64,000 nucleotides of DNA from Diploscapter coronatus. Taxonomy: Eukaryota > Nematoda > Chromadorea > Rhabditida > Rhabditidae. Position numbers and translations under genes: made by a program. Positions 9,819 through 20,609 of the stretch are shown here, one piece after another. Each line of letters opens with the position of its first letter. Within the stretch, counting starts at the first letter, position 1. The notes under the pieces are model-generated. The model saw nothing but the letters and a program-made list of their open reading frames with translations, was not told where the DNA came from and made no database searches. Where the stretch lies: assembly GCA_964036155.1 (NCBI GenBank), contig OZ038423.1:50049249-50113248 (forward strand), in the 5' to 3' direction.

Positions 9819-12800
9819 ATGTTTGGGTAGGTCATCCCAAAAAATATCAATTATTTTCTCATGGTTTAGCGATGTTGTCAATGCAGAACCTGTGCTGTTT
9901 CTTATGGCAGTTTGGGTTGGATTCTCATCCACAATAGATCCGTTGTTCACTTTCTATGCAAGATGCATCGAAATTGGGAACAGTACCAAGGTTCACTAGT
10001 ATTTTTTGAAAGGGAAAGAAAAAAGAATGATTCTGAATTTCAGTATTTGACCGGTGGTAAAAATGTTACTGACTTGTGTTCATCAATAACTGGATCGAAT
10101 AGCACTCTGCTTGACGTTGTTGAAAGCGATATTTCATCCACGAACACTTGGCTTCTGGTAGTTTTTTCCTTTCAGATTGGCTTGAGTGTTCTTGAATTAG
10201 GTTGTCAACACGATACCTTCCCTGATTACGACTCCGTTGATAGGACTATGGGCAGATAAACAGGGTTGGCTTGTTCGATAATTCTCAATTTTCGAAACAT
10301 GAATTTCTGACAAAATCAAGAAGAAAGGCGATAATAGTTCTTTTTTGTCCAACCCTAATTTCGAATTTTCACAATGTTTTATATTTCAATGCTGTCAAAA
10401 ATAGTCCATAACTTCAACAATTTCTTTGAGTAGATTTACTAGGAATATTAAAATGATAAGTTTTAGGCAGGAAACCCGTGTTGTTATTCGCTTTAACTTC
10501 TCTATGTCTATATTCATTCTTACATCTGCTGTCAGTTTTGACTTACAAAACGATGAGCATCTACATTTGGTACTACATTTCGGAAATGCTCTCTGGTATC
10601 CTATCATCTTCGTAACATTAGATTATGATAAATGCAGGATTATTTGGAGGAGTAGGAGCACCTCTAATCATCTCGATGACTATAGTCACTGACGATTGCA
10701 GACCTGATTTGGAACCGGTAAATATCAGAGATTTGCTAGAGCGAACTGATTGAACTTGTTAGGGTAGAAATGTTGTGCCTATCCGTATCGGTATCGTTTC
10801 ATTCCTGCAAATCTTCGCGCAGATTATTGGTATGTTGGTATTTTGATCGGATCATTCAACCCTTCAAGCACATTCCAGGCTCTTTCGGAGTTTCAATGCT
10901 ATCAGTTGACTCGAAGGCTGATATTGATGAACGCACTACGAGCTATATTCAGTGCAACATTATTCGTAAGAGTTTAGAGTTGAAGTTGGGTGAAGAGTTT
11001 GTCAAATTGGAAGAAAATAAACAGCATACTTGCGAATATCTTTACTTTTTCAACAGTATTTGAAGTGTTATTTTTTCACGCCACAGCAAAGATGTTGCAC
11101 ACATTTTGCATCTCTCCTCTCCTAGACTCAGCCCCCTCGAAATAGCATGCAGCACACAGAGAGAGAAAAGACAGATAGCAAACAAAAGGGAGACGGAAAT
11201 AGCGAAAGGAAGAAGGGGCGGGGCGCGTGCGAAAGCGAGTTGCAAAGTGTGCAGCATCCTTGTTATGGTGTGAAAATAATATACAAAGGTTTTGACCATC
11301 TTGTTGTGGATTATTTGTTCAGCTATCTGAGGCGCTGTGACCATACAAAAATGTTTCATAACCAGAGGCTGGTCGGAGTTAACTCTGACTCCGGAAAAAT
11401 TTACCAACTCCAGTTCAAACTCGGAAATTTTCAAAATTTGACCCCGACCCGCCACTGTTCACCACTGCTTCTAGTGCTCTAATATTAAAATCTTGCCTGG
11501 CTTCATTCTGATTGCTGCTCTCAAAATAGGTGTATCAGCTACCTGAAACTTTTGAGTCATGGAAAACTTTTGACCCAACTTTTCTTCATATAAGATCATT
11601 CATCCTATTCCTTCATACATTTTCTAGAACACGTATTCAGAAACTGGAATGCTTGTGGCTGCCCTTCTTTATGCCGTTTTCTTTGTTAGAGAAACTCACT
11701 TCCCGAAACGAGATCAATTGAATCAGTCGATGACTATCAAATGTAACCATATGCCTGTGACAATCTGTAATGATCCATAGAAAATTTCAGCCAATAACAA
11801 TGATTACGACGAAAAGAATCCATTACTTGGCGGTAAACGGAAGCATAATGGTCTTATGAAATACGTTTCTTCGTATTTTGAGGTAAAACGATTGATATTT
11901 CGTCTTGATTCCAAAAATTTCCAGGTACTTACCGAGAAACGCCCAGGGTACACTAGATTTTGTCTTTGCCTTTCGTTGTTCTTCGCCTTTGCTGAATTCA
12001 TTGCCTTCGGTATGAAGCTATTTTGATAGAATCTAAAAATTTAGCAAATTCAAGATTCGTAAAAGTCGATTTACAAAACAAATCTTGCATTGAATCTTCG
12101 AGTTTGACTTCTCAAATTTAGAATATTTGACCTATTACAATTTCGATTTTGAGCTTTCATTCGATTTCAATTCCAAAGTGATCAAAATCTCACTCTGGTT
12201 CACATAGTTCACACTTAAGGAGAAATTGAAATAGAAATGCACGACTAACAATATTCCGAACCTCGTGGAATTGTCAACATTCTACCCTTTCATTCAGCAA
12301 TTTAGACAATCAACTGATGATGCTCCTTATGAAGCGACCTCCATTCGGCTGGTCAGATAAAGTTTGGACAGTGTTTACACTGGTTAAAAACGGATGTTAC
12401 GGTTTCGGAATGATAGCACGTGAGATTGCGGATCATGATAATTTGATCAATGGCTTACTACTTTTCAGTGCCCCTGTTTCTGACATTTGTCAGTTGGCTC
12501 GGCAAAGATAGTCTGATGATCATCGTAGGCGTTTCTTCGAGTGCTGCTTGCTTCTTTGTCATTTCTCTGGCGACCAATACCAGCGAAATTTTCATGAGTA
12601 AATAATAGTTTGAAAAGTATCTTGACAATTTTGAAGTTTAGCTGCTGTATTGGGAGTTTTGACCGGCGCAATATTCACTGGCTATAAATCGTTCTTGCCC
12701 AGAATGGTTAGGAAAGATCAAACTGCTAGATTGAGCACAAGTAAGTCTTTGTTTGTGACCTCTAGTTATCTCGATATAACGGTATTAGGAAATATTATGC

Positions 12801-13197
12801 ATGATGTGTAGAATTTCCCATACTATCACCTCTCACCACACTCTATTATGTCATGTTGCGAAGTCACGATATCCCTATTTCAATATTTTCCTTCAGAATT
12901 ATTTCGATTTCAGTCAATTCAATTGTTCAATCGTTTTGTCCGATACTCTCAGCTTTGATCTTCAACAACATTTTCAATTCGACCCTCGACTACTGGCCTG
13001 GGATGGCGTTTCTCCTTGGCGGAATTTTGCAAGTCATCGTCGTTATTGGACAAATGTAAGAATTGCTCTTATAATTTTTTTCGTTGAAACATGAATTGGA
13101 TTTCAGTGTGATTCATATCTTGATGTATCCACAATGGAAGAGGGAACTTTTACAAAGTGAAAAATCGAAACGCGTACTTTCCAACTTGGACGACTAA
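9819..13197 (+). CDS. SLC46-like major facilitator superfamily transporter
   Basis: Seventeen exons are joined by mostly 42-54-nt introns with matching phases: 9819-9826, 9870-9990, 10044-10157, 10201-10264, 10467-10595, 10638-10717, 10763-10829, 10879-10965, 11475-11531, 11628-11742, 11791-11882, 11925-12009, 12306-12419, 12469-12597, 12642-12740, 12914-13055 and 13107-13197. The product is about 530 residues and highly hydrophobic. It starts MFGDVVNAEPVLFL and carries the MFS loop motif PLIGLWADKQGRKPVLL after the second membrane helix; both features fit the SLC46 (proton-coupled folate transporter) family. Later segments include LLYAVFFVRETHFPKR, an acidic NNNDYDEKNPLLGG loop and a cytoplasmic tail ending VLSNLDD. 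Asn-rich N-glycosylation sites (KNVT, SNST) fall in the first extracellular loop, as in PCFT. The substrate is unknown. The junction 10965/11475 does not match in phase, so a donor or small exon is missing there, and the start of exon 16 is tentative. Confidence 0.75.
11066..11284. mobile_element. MITE-like inverted-repeat element in a transporter intron
   Basis: The arms, about 45 bp each, begin near 11066 (ttattttttcacgccacag) and end near 11284 (read in reverse, ttattttcacaccataac). They match with a few substitutions through the GTTGCACACATTTTGCA / GCTGCACACTTTGCA segment. The roughly 220-bp element lies wholly in the intron between exons 8 and 9 of the SLC46-like gene and has no coding capacity. 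Confidence 0.55.
11350..11465. repeat. Possible interspersed repeat beside the MITE
   Basis: A block with alternating near-palindromic stretches (gtcggagttaactctgactc, then caactccagttcaaactcgg) and a GACCCCGACCC end lies between the MITE and exon 9. The pattern resembles short dispersed repeats of Caenorhabditis introns, but only one copy is visible here. Confidence 0.3.
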
Positions 13198-13583
13198 AGA
13201 AGCATAACTCCGCTCCATTTCTTCTCATATAATCAAGTTCTATATCAAACTGTTTTATTATCGAAAGTTAAGTGACAAATGAATGACTCTCAAAGAGTCC
13301 GTAGCGTTGTCCATCAAAACCTTTGGTGGACAACGCACGCCCTCCAAACTTCTCAATATCCTAAACTTCATGGTTCATCCATTCTCAAAAATCTGACGAA
13401 TAATATTGAAAATTGAAAAGGTTGTATTTTATCAAGTCATTATTTAGAAGCGTTAGAAGTTGGGACACTTCATTAGTAAACATTTTTCTTTCATTATAAA
13501 ATTCGGCGTTTATTGATAACACAAGTCTACGCCTGTATCAAACTAAATAAGATTTGTAAGCAATTTTTATTGAGGTATCTTCA

Positions 13584-15457
13584 TCATTTTCCCGAATAAT
13601 AGTTATAAATTCTTCTATCCCCAATATAAGTTGTCATGTTATAATATCTGTATCGTCGATAGTAGGAAATGGTTTGAACACCCGAATGCAGGAAACCATA
13701 GAAACTCTTTTCCCGAAAATATGGGCAGTGCTTGCGTACACTTTCTAATACAACGTTTGTTTCGAAAGCAAATCCTTTCAAATATTCTTGATACATTCGC
13801 AATTCGTCGCATATGTCGCTCATCCAGGAATCTAATATCTTTTGAGGATATACTCCATTAGTCTGGATGTCGATGTAGCTGCAGATATTCTCAAGTGGAA
13901 CCAGCTCATTCAGTTTTGTCGCATTTTTGATTCGGTTCAACAGTGGAGAATTCAGACCTCGCAATAACCTGAGGAATTTTCTCTGTCGTCGGTTGAGTTT
14001 CTTATGTCCTTCTGTTCTTCTCTGATTTGGGAAGTACATTGGACCATTTCCATAAGATTTACTGCTGGCTGCAGAATAGATTGAATAGCTTCGCTTCATT
14101 CGAGCTATCGAATCCCTCTGTGCGTAGGGGTCGCAATACTTTGAATGGTATTCCCCATGGTGCGCAGCTCGCCTTGCCTGGCAGCAGATGTTACGGATGG
14201 TAGTGTTTGCTATTCTTTGCAATGAATAGAACGAAGAATGGTTTACAATTGGAAAGTTGATGAGGGCCAGAAGGTCGCTAACGAGACTGTCGATTTCTGC
14301 CTTGTCGGATTCGGATATCGCATTTCCATTGTCTGGAGAGATTGATTTGGTGGTAGAGGGTGTCTCGATAGAAGGCTTATTTGTTGTCACTTGACGACGA
14401 TTAGATGATTGCGTGCTCTTTCTGTGATCCTTCGGTTTCGATGTTTCAGTAGAAATGTGATCCATAGATTCTCTATCAACATGTACATCAGCAGTGCCAG
14501 TTGTGGATTCTAGCGTAAAAGGTGGTGCATTCTCTGTGATGAATTCGCCCTGAAAAAGAAAGTAGTTCATTTGTATCTAACGACTAACTAATATTTTATG
14601 TAAACTCACTCCAAACTTCTTCAGCACATCGTTCCACTTCTCAAGTAAATCCTGGTCGTATTTGTTAAGAATTCCTTTGATAGTTCTAACTCGATATGCT
14701 TCTGTACCATTGACGAACTCAGAGTTATTCCGTAATTGGAAGAATTCATCGTCTAATTCACGCAGCTAGAAATATCAATGAAAGGGAGATTTTTAATGTT
14801 ATTCGCTCACTTTCGATAGAGTATCGCTCTGCTTCAGAAACTTGAGACGATTATCACATTTCTCGATTCTAATTTTCGCATCTTCGTTCAAGCTTGTCTA
14901 AAAACAATAACATTGCTCTAATTTATGAGTATTTTACGCGATGTTTTCTAAGTTTAGAAGAAAAAAAAAAAGAATTTAATATGATGGATTGTATTTTAAA
15001 AAAATTGTGATTGAAGAAACTTTTGAATCATAACAAATTATTTATCGATAAATTTTCACCTCGATTTCTTTAAATTCTTCATCAGTCAATTGGTCAGTTT
15101 CTGACAACGTATCTTTATATTCTTTGAACAGCATTTCAGTCGCTTCGGCCAACCTTTGATCAGCAGGTTTATTTTGGTCACAATACAATGCCTCTTTCTA
15201 AATAATGCAACAATTTCACGAATGAGTTTGAAAATATCTCAAATTTCGACTCACTTTTAATTTCAATGCAATATCTTCAACATCAGAATACAATAATTCA
15301 GTAATTCTAATTTGAATATCTGAGAAAAATATTATTAAAATATAATCATGCTATCGTTATCAAACTTACCTTTTATCAATGCATCTTTAGTTATTATTTC
15401 TTGACCATATGCTACACCAAGTATGCAAATATAAATTACGAACCCATAACTAAGCAT
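13584..15457 (-). CDS. Secreted hypothetical protein with Ser/Thr-rich linker and Tyr/Arg-rich C-terminus
   Basis: Six exons with matching phases (15457-15370, 15319-15255, 15197-15060, 14897-14811, 14765-14610, 14549-13584) encode 499 residues. The N-terminus MLSYGFVIYICILGVAYG is a signal peptide. Residues about 25-180 are charged and helical, with segments such as QRLAEATEMLFKEYKDTLSE, RIEKCDNRLKFLKQSDTLSK and LRELDDEFFQLRNNSEFV. Next comes a Ser/Thr/Lys-rich linker (about 185-260), then a compact C-terminal region with six Cys including NICCQARRAAH and KHCPYF, ending in SYYRRYRYYNMTTYIGDRR. Several NxT/S sites fit secretion. I do not recognise the family; nematode secreted or ES-type proteins have this general layout. 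Confidence 0.7.
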
Positions 15458-16249
15458 CTGAAAAGCAAGTTAAACTGTTGTAAATCGAAAAATTACAAAT
15501 TCAGACAATATTAGCTTATGAAATATATCTAGAAGGAATTTATTCATACAGATCAAGGAGTAGAATTATTTACTTCGACAAAATTGATTGATCAATGGTA
15601 TCAAAAAAATTTTAAATCACCATGTTCAGAATGAAAGGAAAAGTAAAGAGTTGTGATTTTAGTATTGAATGAGTAACGTTTAGTTTACGATGATAATTCA
15701 ATTAATTCTCAATGTTATTAATTGATTCAAATTGGATCTAATAAAAATAACTAGTAAACTAAAAAAAAACTATGCAAAACAGTAAATTGTACGAAAATGT
15801 ACATTTTTACTATGTTTATTTTTAATCCTTTCCTAAATCTTTAGCAAGGCTACGATATTTACAGCTATAAATAGTGATTGCATGAATGCTATTTGAAAAC
15901 ATTCATATTATTGTAAAAAAAACAAATAGAAAAGTATTCTGCGAGTTTAGAATTTCTAAAATAAAAAAAAAGAAAAATAGCAGTTAGAAAATGATTATGA
16001 CAAGTTATCAAAGTTAATGAATAGCTTAAATAGAGCACATTGAAGGAGTCTTCTTCATGATAAATTTATTTGAGCTGCAATAATCATAAAGAGCTACGAC
16101 GATGAACAATGAAAGGTAGCACAACTGAAGGCTGCAATGAGTAATAGTGAAATCAGAAACACGTCTGTCATCTCACGCCTAAAAGAAAGTAGAAATTGCC
16201 GGGGAAGGGCAATTTGACCATGACTAGCAGACGTCAACCGATTTATTCG
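15458..16249. other. Intergenic, AT-rich; nothing recognised
   Basis: Strongly AT-rich sequence upstream of the secreted-protein gene. It has poly-A runs and no open frame with coding character, and presumably holds that gene's promoter. Confidence 0.4.
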
Positions 16250-16996
16250 AAATTGTATCGTTGAATGGAAAAATTTACATAACTGGGGGATTGAGGTTGT
16301 TAATTTTGTACAATAAATAATATATCATATATTTAGTTATAGAAATGTATTCAAATCCTGTCTGTGTTTCGACCCCTCAGCTCCGTTGACAGTCGAATTT
16401 CTCGAATCGCTGATATGAATTATGCAAGAATAAATAATTCGCTCATTGTCGCTAACGGGAAATTGTATGCAATCGGAGGGTGAGCTGAGATTTTGCATAT
16501 CCTTATACGAAATATTTTCTAACTTAGATTTCAAGCATATGTGGGAAATTTTTGTAATTCAATTGAAGAATACAATCCACAAACGAATGAATGGCGAGAA
16601 ATCGGAAAAATAGAGTAAAAAAGTTTGATTATAATAGTCTCAGATTTCATAGTTTTATTCAATAAAATGTGAAATAATAATTTAATTTCAATGCACATGA
16701 TACAGACAACTCGAAGACATCCAGTAGTGATGAGGGATAATTATAACTCAAATAAATATTTTATTTTAAAAATTCCGTAACCAAACTCAATATTTATTTC
16801 GTAGTAATTTTAAAGTAATTTTTTCAAAATATATAACAGAAATAGCCAATCGATTTCTTGTGAACAGTTATTGAACGTATTCAAAACATAACATTATTCG
16901 TTAGCAACATCAATGTTAACGTATTTTTTCACATTTTCACGATTTTTCTTTCACTGAAATAGCCAATGTACTTTTTTCTCAATCAATCTCTTCTTT
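16250..16996 (+). pseudogene. Duplicated, decayed kelch fragment (copy 2)
   Basis: This block is a diverged copy of about 3460-4233: the same SLNGKIYITGG exon, then ...CVSTPQL..., ...NYARINNSLIVANGKLYAIGG-like residues, EEYNPQTNEWREIGK, and the same non-coding tail with TTCAATAAAATGTGAAATAA. A 1-2-base loss after CCTCAGCTCC shifts the frame relative to copy 1, and further indels occur after TATGCAAG. No kelch exons precede it. It cannot encode a propeller and is a pseudogene fragment. Confidence 0.7.
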
Positions 16997-18016
16997 TTGT
17001 CGCGAGCTGCGACTTTCGCCTTTTCCATTTCGTAGAAAATCATTTTTTCTATGTTTTCCGATTGAATCAATCCCCGATGCAAAATGTTTCCTTTTTCTCT
17101 TTCCTCGCACTTTCTGCCTTAAGATAAAAACAACATTTCTTGCTGCTCACACATTTCTCACCGGATTTATTTTTATTTTGATTTTATTTTAAATAAAAGG
17201 TTTAATTATCCAAATTTGAGGTGCCAACTAACTGCATATTCAATCCTGTTTCACCCCTAAGCACTTTAACAACTGCACTACGGAAGAGGACTGATCAACT
17301 TCTACCGTATTATTTACATAAAAAAAAACCTGAAAGATTTTAGAAGGATGAAATGTTTTTTTTCATTGAAATTAGTCCTTTTCCTATATAGATTTGGGAT
17401 ATTTTTCGAAAATATTATTCAACCATCCATAACTGCCTGATAAGAGACGAATCGGGAAGTGAATATTAAAATAAAATACAGAAAATATTAGATAATTCAT
17501 TTCTGTAACATTTTTTTTTGATTATTGTTAGAGGCTCACTCTATTCAATTCACTCTTTTTTTCTAATCTCTCACCTTTCTCCCCACTCCCTCCTTTTCCT
17601 ACCAGTGCCGCCTATCGGACATGACTCATTTTGCATCTTTTCCTTCTCTTCCTTTGTCTTGTTCCCTCTCTACAGCCACTGACTAACCATTAATTGGCCA
17701 ATGGCCATCTCCTATTCCCCAAAAATCGATCCTTGCGGAATAAATGAATATCTTCAAATAACTTCTCGTGATCAAATTACTTCCTCTCATTCACTTGGAC
17801 TCGTTCGACATTTCCATCTTATCGATCGACCAACACCGACATTTTCTCCTTATCACCAGACATCTTTTCATTTATCTTTTTCACCTCGGCATACTATTTT
17901 TTATTTGACAGCTTTCAAATTATTGAACCCTCTTGTTGTAAAACGCTATAAATAATTTAACCCAATTTGAATGTGCATAATTTTAGGGTATTCGAACTTG
18001 CAAAGCTTGATTCACA

Positions 18017-18465
18017 ATGGATCCGTTGCTGGAGCAGGGACTGAAAAGTGTCATAAAGTCGATGTTCGGTAAACCCGTTTACACAAAAGTGAGTTTTAAA
18101 CAAGCTTTTTAAAAAAAATATTCCTAATAAATATGTATCAAAATCCTTATAATTGAGCATTTAAAAAATTAATTAACAAAAGCTTCGCCTATTACCCTCG
18201 GCAACGAGCTGATGCAAATAAAATGCTCATGGGATTTCTGTGATAACTGTAAATGCATCTTTAACCAATAAAAAGTGTTCTTACATAATTATTACCATGT
18301 TTTTTATTTTAGGAGGAACTGGCAAAAATTGAAGGTGGTGAACATGTGCAAACCTTATCGTTGCACGACATTTTCAAAAACGTTGCTCAAAGCGTTCGAC
18401 TGCCGCCTCCTGATGTGGCTAACTCTCCCTCTGATGTGACTGACTCTCGCCCCATCCAAATTTAG
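18017..18465 (+). CDS. Small hypothetical protein, or 5' exons of the ubiquitin-ART gene
   Basis: Exon 1 (18017-18088) starts MDPLLEQGLKSVIKSMFGKP. Exon 2 (18313-18465), after TTTTAG, continues EELAKIEGGEHVQTLSLHD and IFKNVAQSVRLPPPD and ends in TAG, giving 74 residues. The gene lies only 66 bp before the start of the ubiquitin-ART frame on the same strand. Joining the two at the GTATGT after ATTTA would create a TAG at the junction; an alternative weak donor (GAT|GTGACT) paired with the CAGGCAG|AGA acceptor would keep the frame. It is either a separate short gene or an alternative 5' part of the neighbour. No domain is recognised. Confidence 0.4.
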
Positions 18466-18530
18466 TATGTAACATTATATTTGAACAACGTGACAATTCC
18501 TAATTTCACAGGCAGAGACTCAGAGTAGAC

Positions 18531-19759
18531 ATGGAAGTTGTGTCGAGTTTTGATTTAGACAAAGAGCCTAAGGCTGACTTTGCGTGTCTGCCCGTGAACT
18601 TGACAAGGCGTCGAACAGCATATATGAAGCATCAAATATTTCGTTTAAGCATACACAAAAACTGCTATTGGATATTAATTTATGCATTTGATCAATTCAG
18701 TGTGAAAACGTTGACCGGAAAGACACTGACTATCCGTTGCCAATCGAACGATACAGTTGAACGAGTAAAGCACCTCATTCAAGATCAAGAAGGCATTCCA
18801 CCCGATCAACAACGATTGATATTTGCTGGTGTATGTAACCTCAGAATTTTAGCTGTTTATAATAATTTTACCATGAGATGAAGATGCTCATTTTTAGAAG
18901 CAACTGGAAAATGGACTTACTCTTTCGGACTACAAAGTACAACATGAGGCAACAGTGTACTTGGTTCTTCGCTCGCGTGGCGGTGATTTTTTGGGCTACC
19001 GCATTAAAATCGCACTATTTGATCCGAGATACAATTACGACTTTACAAACGTCAAGGTTTGTTGTCTATGCATGGATACATGGAAAGGAAAATTGAAATT
19101 CATATGAATAAAACCATTTACGTGCAGAAATAGTTAAATTAACTCCAGTAATGACAAAGGGAATTAACGCTAGAATGAGATATTATTCCTAGGACACCAA
19201 AAGGACGTTCACCCGAGGCGGTCGACAGTATTTCCGTCCGATCGGTTCGCGTCGTTATGCGATCAAGGTGTGCGTATATACATTTAGACTTCCTTAGGTT
19301 GTTGGATAATGTTAGACATAAATTTAGGTAATCGGTAAATATGGGGACGATAAATGGCTGGGTTCGACTGGGAAAGCGTCGACGGGCGAGTGGCCAGTCG
19401 CGTACCATGGCACACAAGAGTCGAAGACTCTCGACATCGTCAAACAGGGATTCGACATCAACAAGTGCAGAAGATTAGCTTTCGACAGAGGAATCTACTG
19501 CACGCCAGATCCGAGCACTGCATTTGCCTACGGGAAGAACTATGGTTACAAGGTATCTCAGATTTGTAATGAACGTTATCAGAATGAATGAATTATTAAT
19601 TTCCAGGACAAGTCGTATCGACTGATTTTTCAACTTCGAGTTGACCCTTCGAAGATTGAAGTCGTGAAGAAGAAGGACAGTCAGATGGGCGAGTACTGGA
19701 TCGTGCCCGATGGAGGCAGCATCAGAGCCTACGGCATCTGCTGTTTCCCAATTGACTAA
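18531..19759 (+). CDS. Ubiquitin domain fused to a PARP-like ADP-ribosyltransferase domain
   Basis: Five exons, all joined in phase 0 (18531-18830, 18898-19056, 19193-19267, 19328-19552, 19607-19759), encode 303 residues. After [17 protein letters not shown] and a Cys/Arg-rich stretch, a ubiquitin domain runs from about residue 60 to 136: [30 protein letters not shown], then YLVLRSRGG. Ubiquitin K6, K11, K27, K48, R42, I44, R72 and the terminal GG are kept; K29, K33 and K63 are replaced. The C-terminal ~165 residues hold PARP-type motifs: [10 protein letters not shown] (catalytic His), [19 protein letters not shown] (catalytic Tyr position), QLRVDPSKI and [19 protein letters not shown] transferase acting on protein or nucleic acid is expected from the family; the substrate is unknown. 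GG is followed by DF, so a deubiquitinase could cleave there. An AATAAA follows at 19871. An acceptor (TTTCACAG) lies 19 bp before the ATG. Confidence 0.75.
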
Positions 19760-19998
19760 AGTTGAAATCGACATAGTAAATTTGTATATTCATCCTTTTT
19801 CTAGACACATCTTGTTTTACACTGACCTACTAATTTATCTAAACAAAATAATTTTTATGTGCTTTATTTTAATAAATAATTCTGTTTCTTTTGATTTCCC
19901 AACCTCGAGCACTAGATTTTACTGTAAGCAAAAGTAGTATCTACACTTGTATGTGAAGTGACATAAGCACGTTTCTTGCGAACATTTTGCCATGACAA

Positions 19999-20103
19999 CT
20001 CCGTTAATTCGATACTTCGATGCACGAGAAAATAGCATGCGAAGAAGAAAAACTCTAGCCCCATTCTATTTTCTCGTGTATCGAAATATCGAATTAATGG
20101 AAT
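19999..20103. repeat. Inverted repeat (foldback), about 35-bp arms
   Basis: The left arm (20001-20035, ccgttaattcgatacttcga then tgcacgagaaaatag) pairs with the right arm (20067-20101, ctattttctcgtgtatcgaa then atatcgaattaatgg) with about three mismatches and a loop of about 30 bp. It lies 240 bp after the ubiquitin-ART stop codon. It could form a long hairpin in RNA or be a MITE remnant. Confidence 0.55.
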
Positions 20104-20609
20104 TCTCATTTTTCAGTTCAAAAATGCTATTTGGCATATCCACTTGAGAGTCTTACCTATTTATCATCCTTTCTAATCGGGCCATTTTTTATTACAATAT
20201 TTTCCTGTTTTTGGTAAAATGTGAAACCTTCTGAGTTTAAGTGAAAAGTTTATCAATGGTTTCGGTATAACGTTTTATTTTTTATGATCAAACTTAAAAA
20301 ATTTCGAGCAGCTCCCCTAAACGAATTAGGATTTTATTAATTTATTTTTGTAAATTATCTTTGTAAATCAAAAATACATTAACAGGTTTTTAAAAATCTT
20401 TAAAACGGTTATTCTCTCGATCAAAGGATTCAATTGATATTTGACGATTTTTCAACAAAAAATTTTCATTTTTTTTCTCATTTTCTCACTCCTTCACGTT
20501 TGCCCTGCGTTTACACCTCATAATTTCTTCGCATTTTTCTTCATTTTAATTTTCGATTTGAATTTCGTGGATTTTCACAAATTTTCTTTTTTCCAGCTGT
20601 TAAATTGCG

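Noticed and set aside
10596..10637. Apparent frameshift in the transporter between EMLSG and LFGGVGAP
   Set aside because: A 42-nt intron with a GTATCC donor and TGCAG acceptor restores the frame, so the gene is not broken here.
16337..16534. Minus-strand frame of 65 codons
   Set aside because: It is the antisense shadow of the decayed kelch copy 2.
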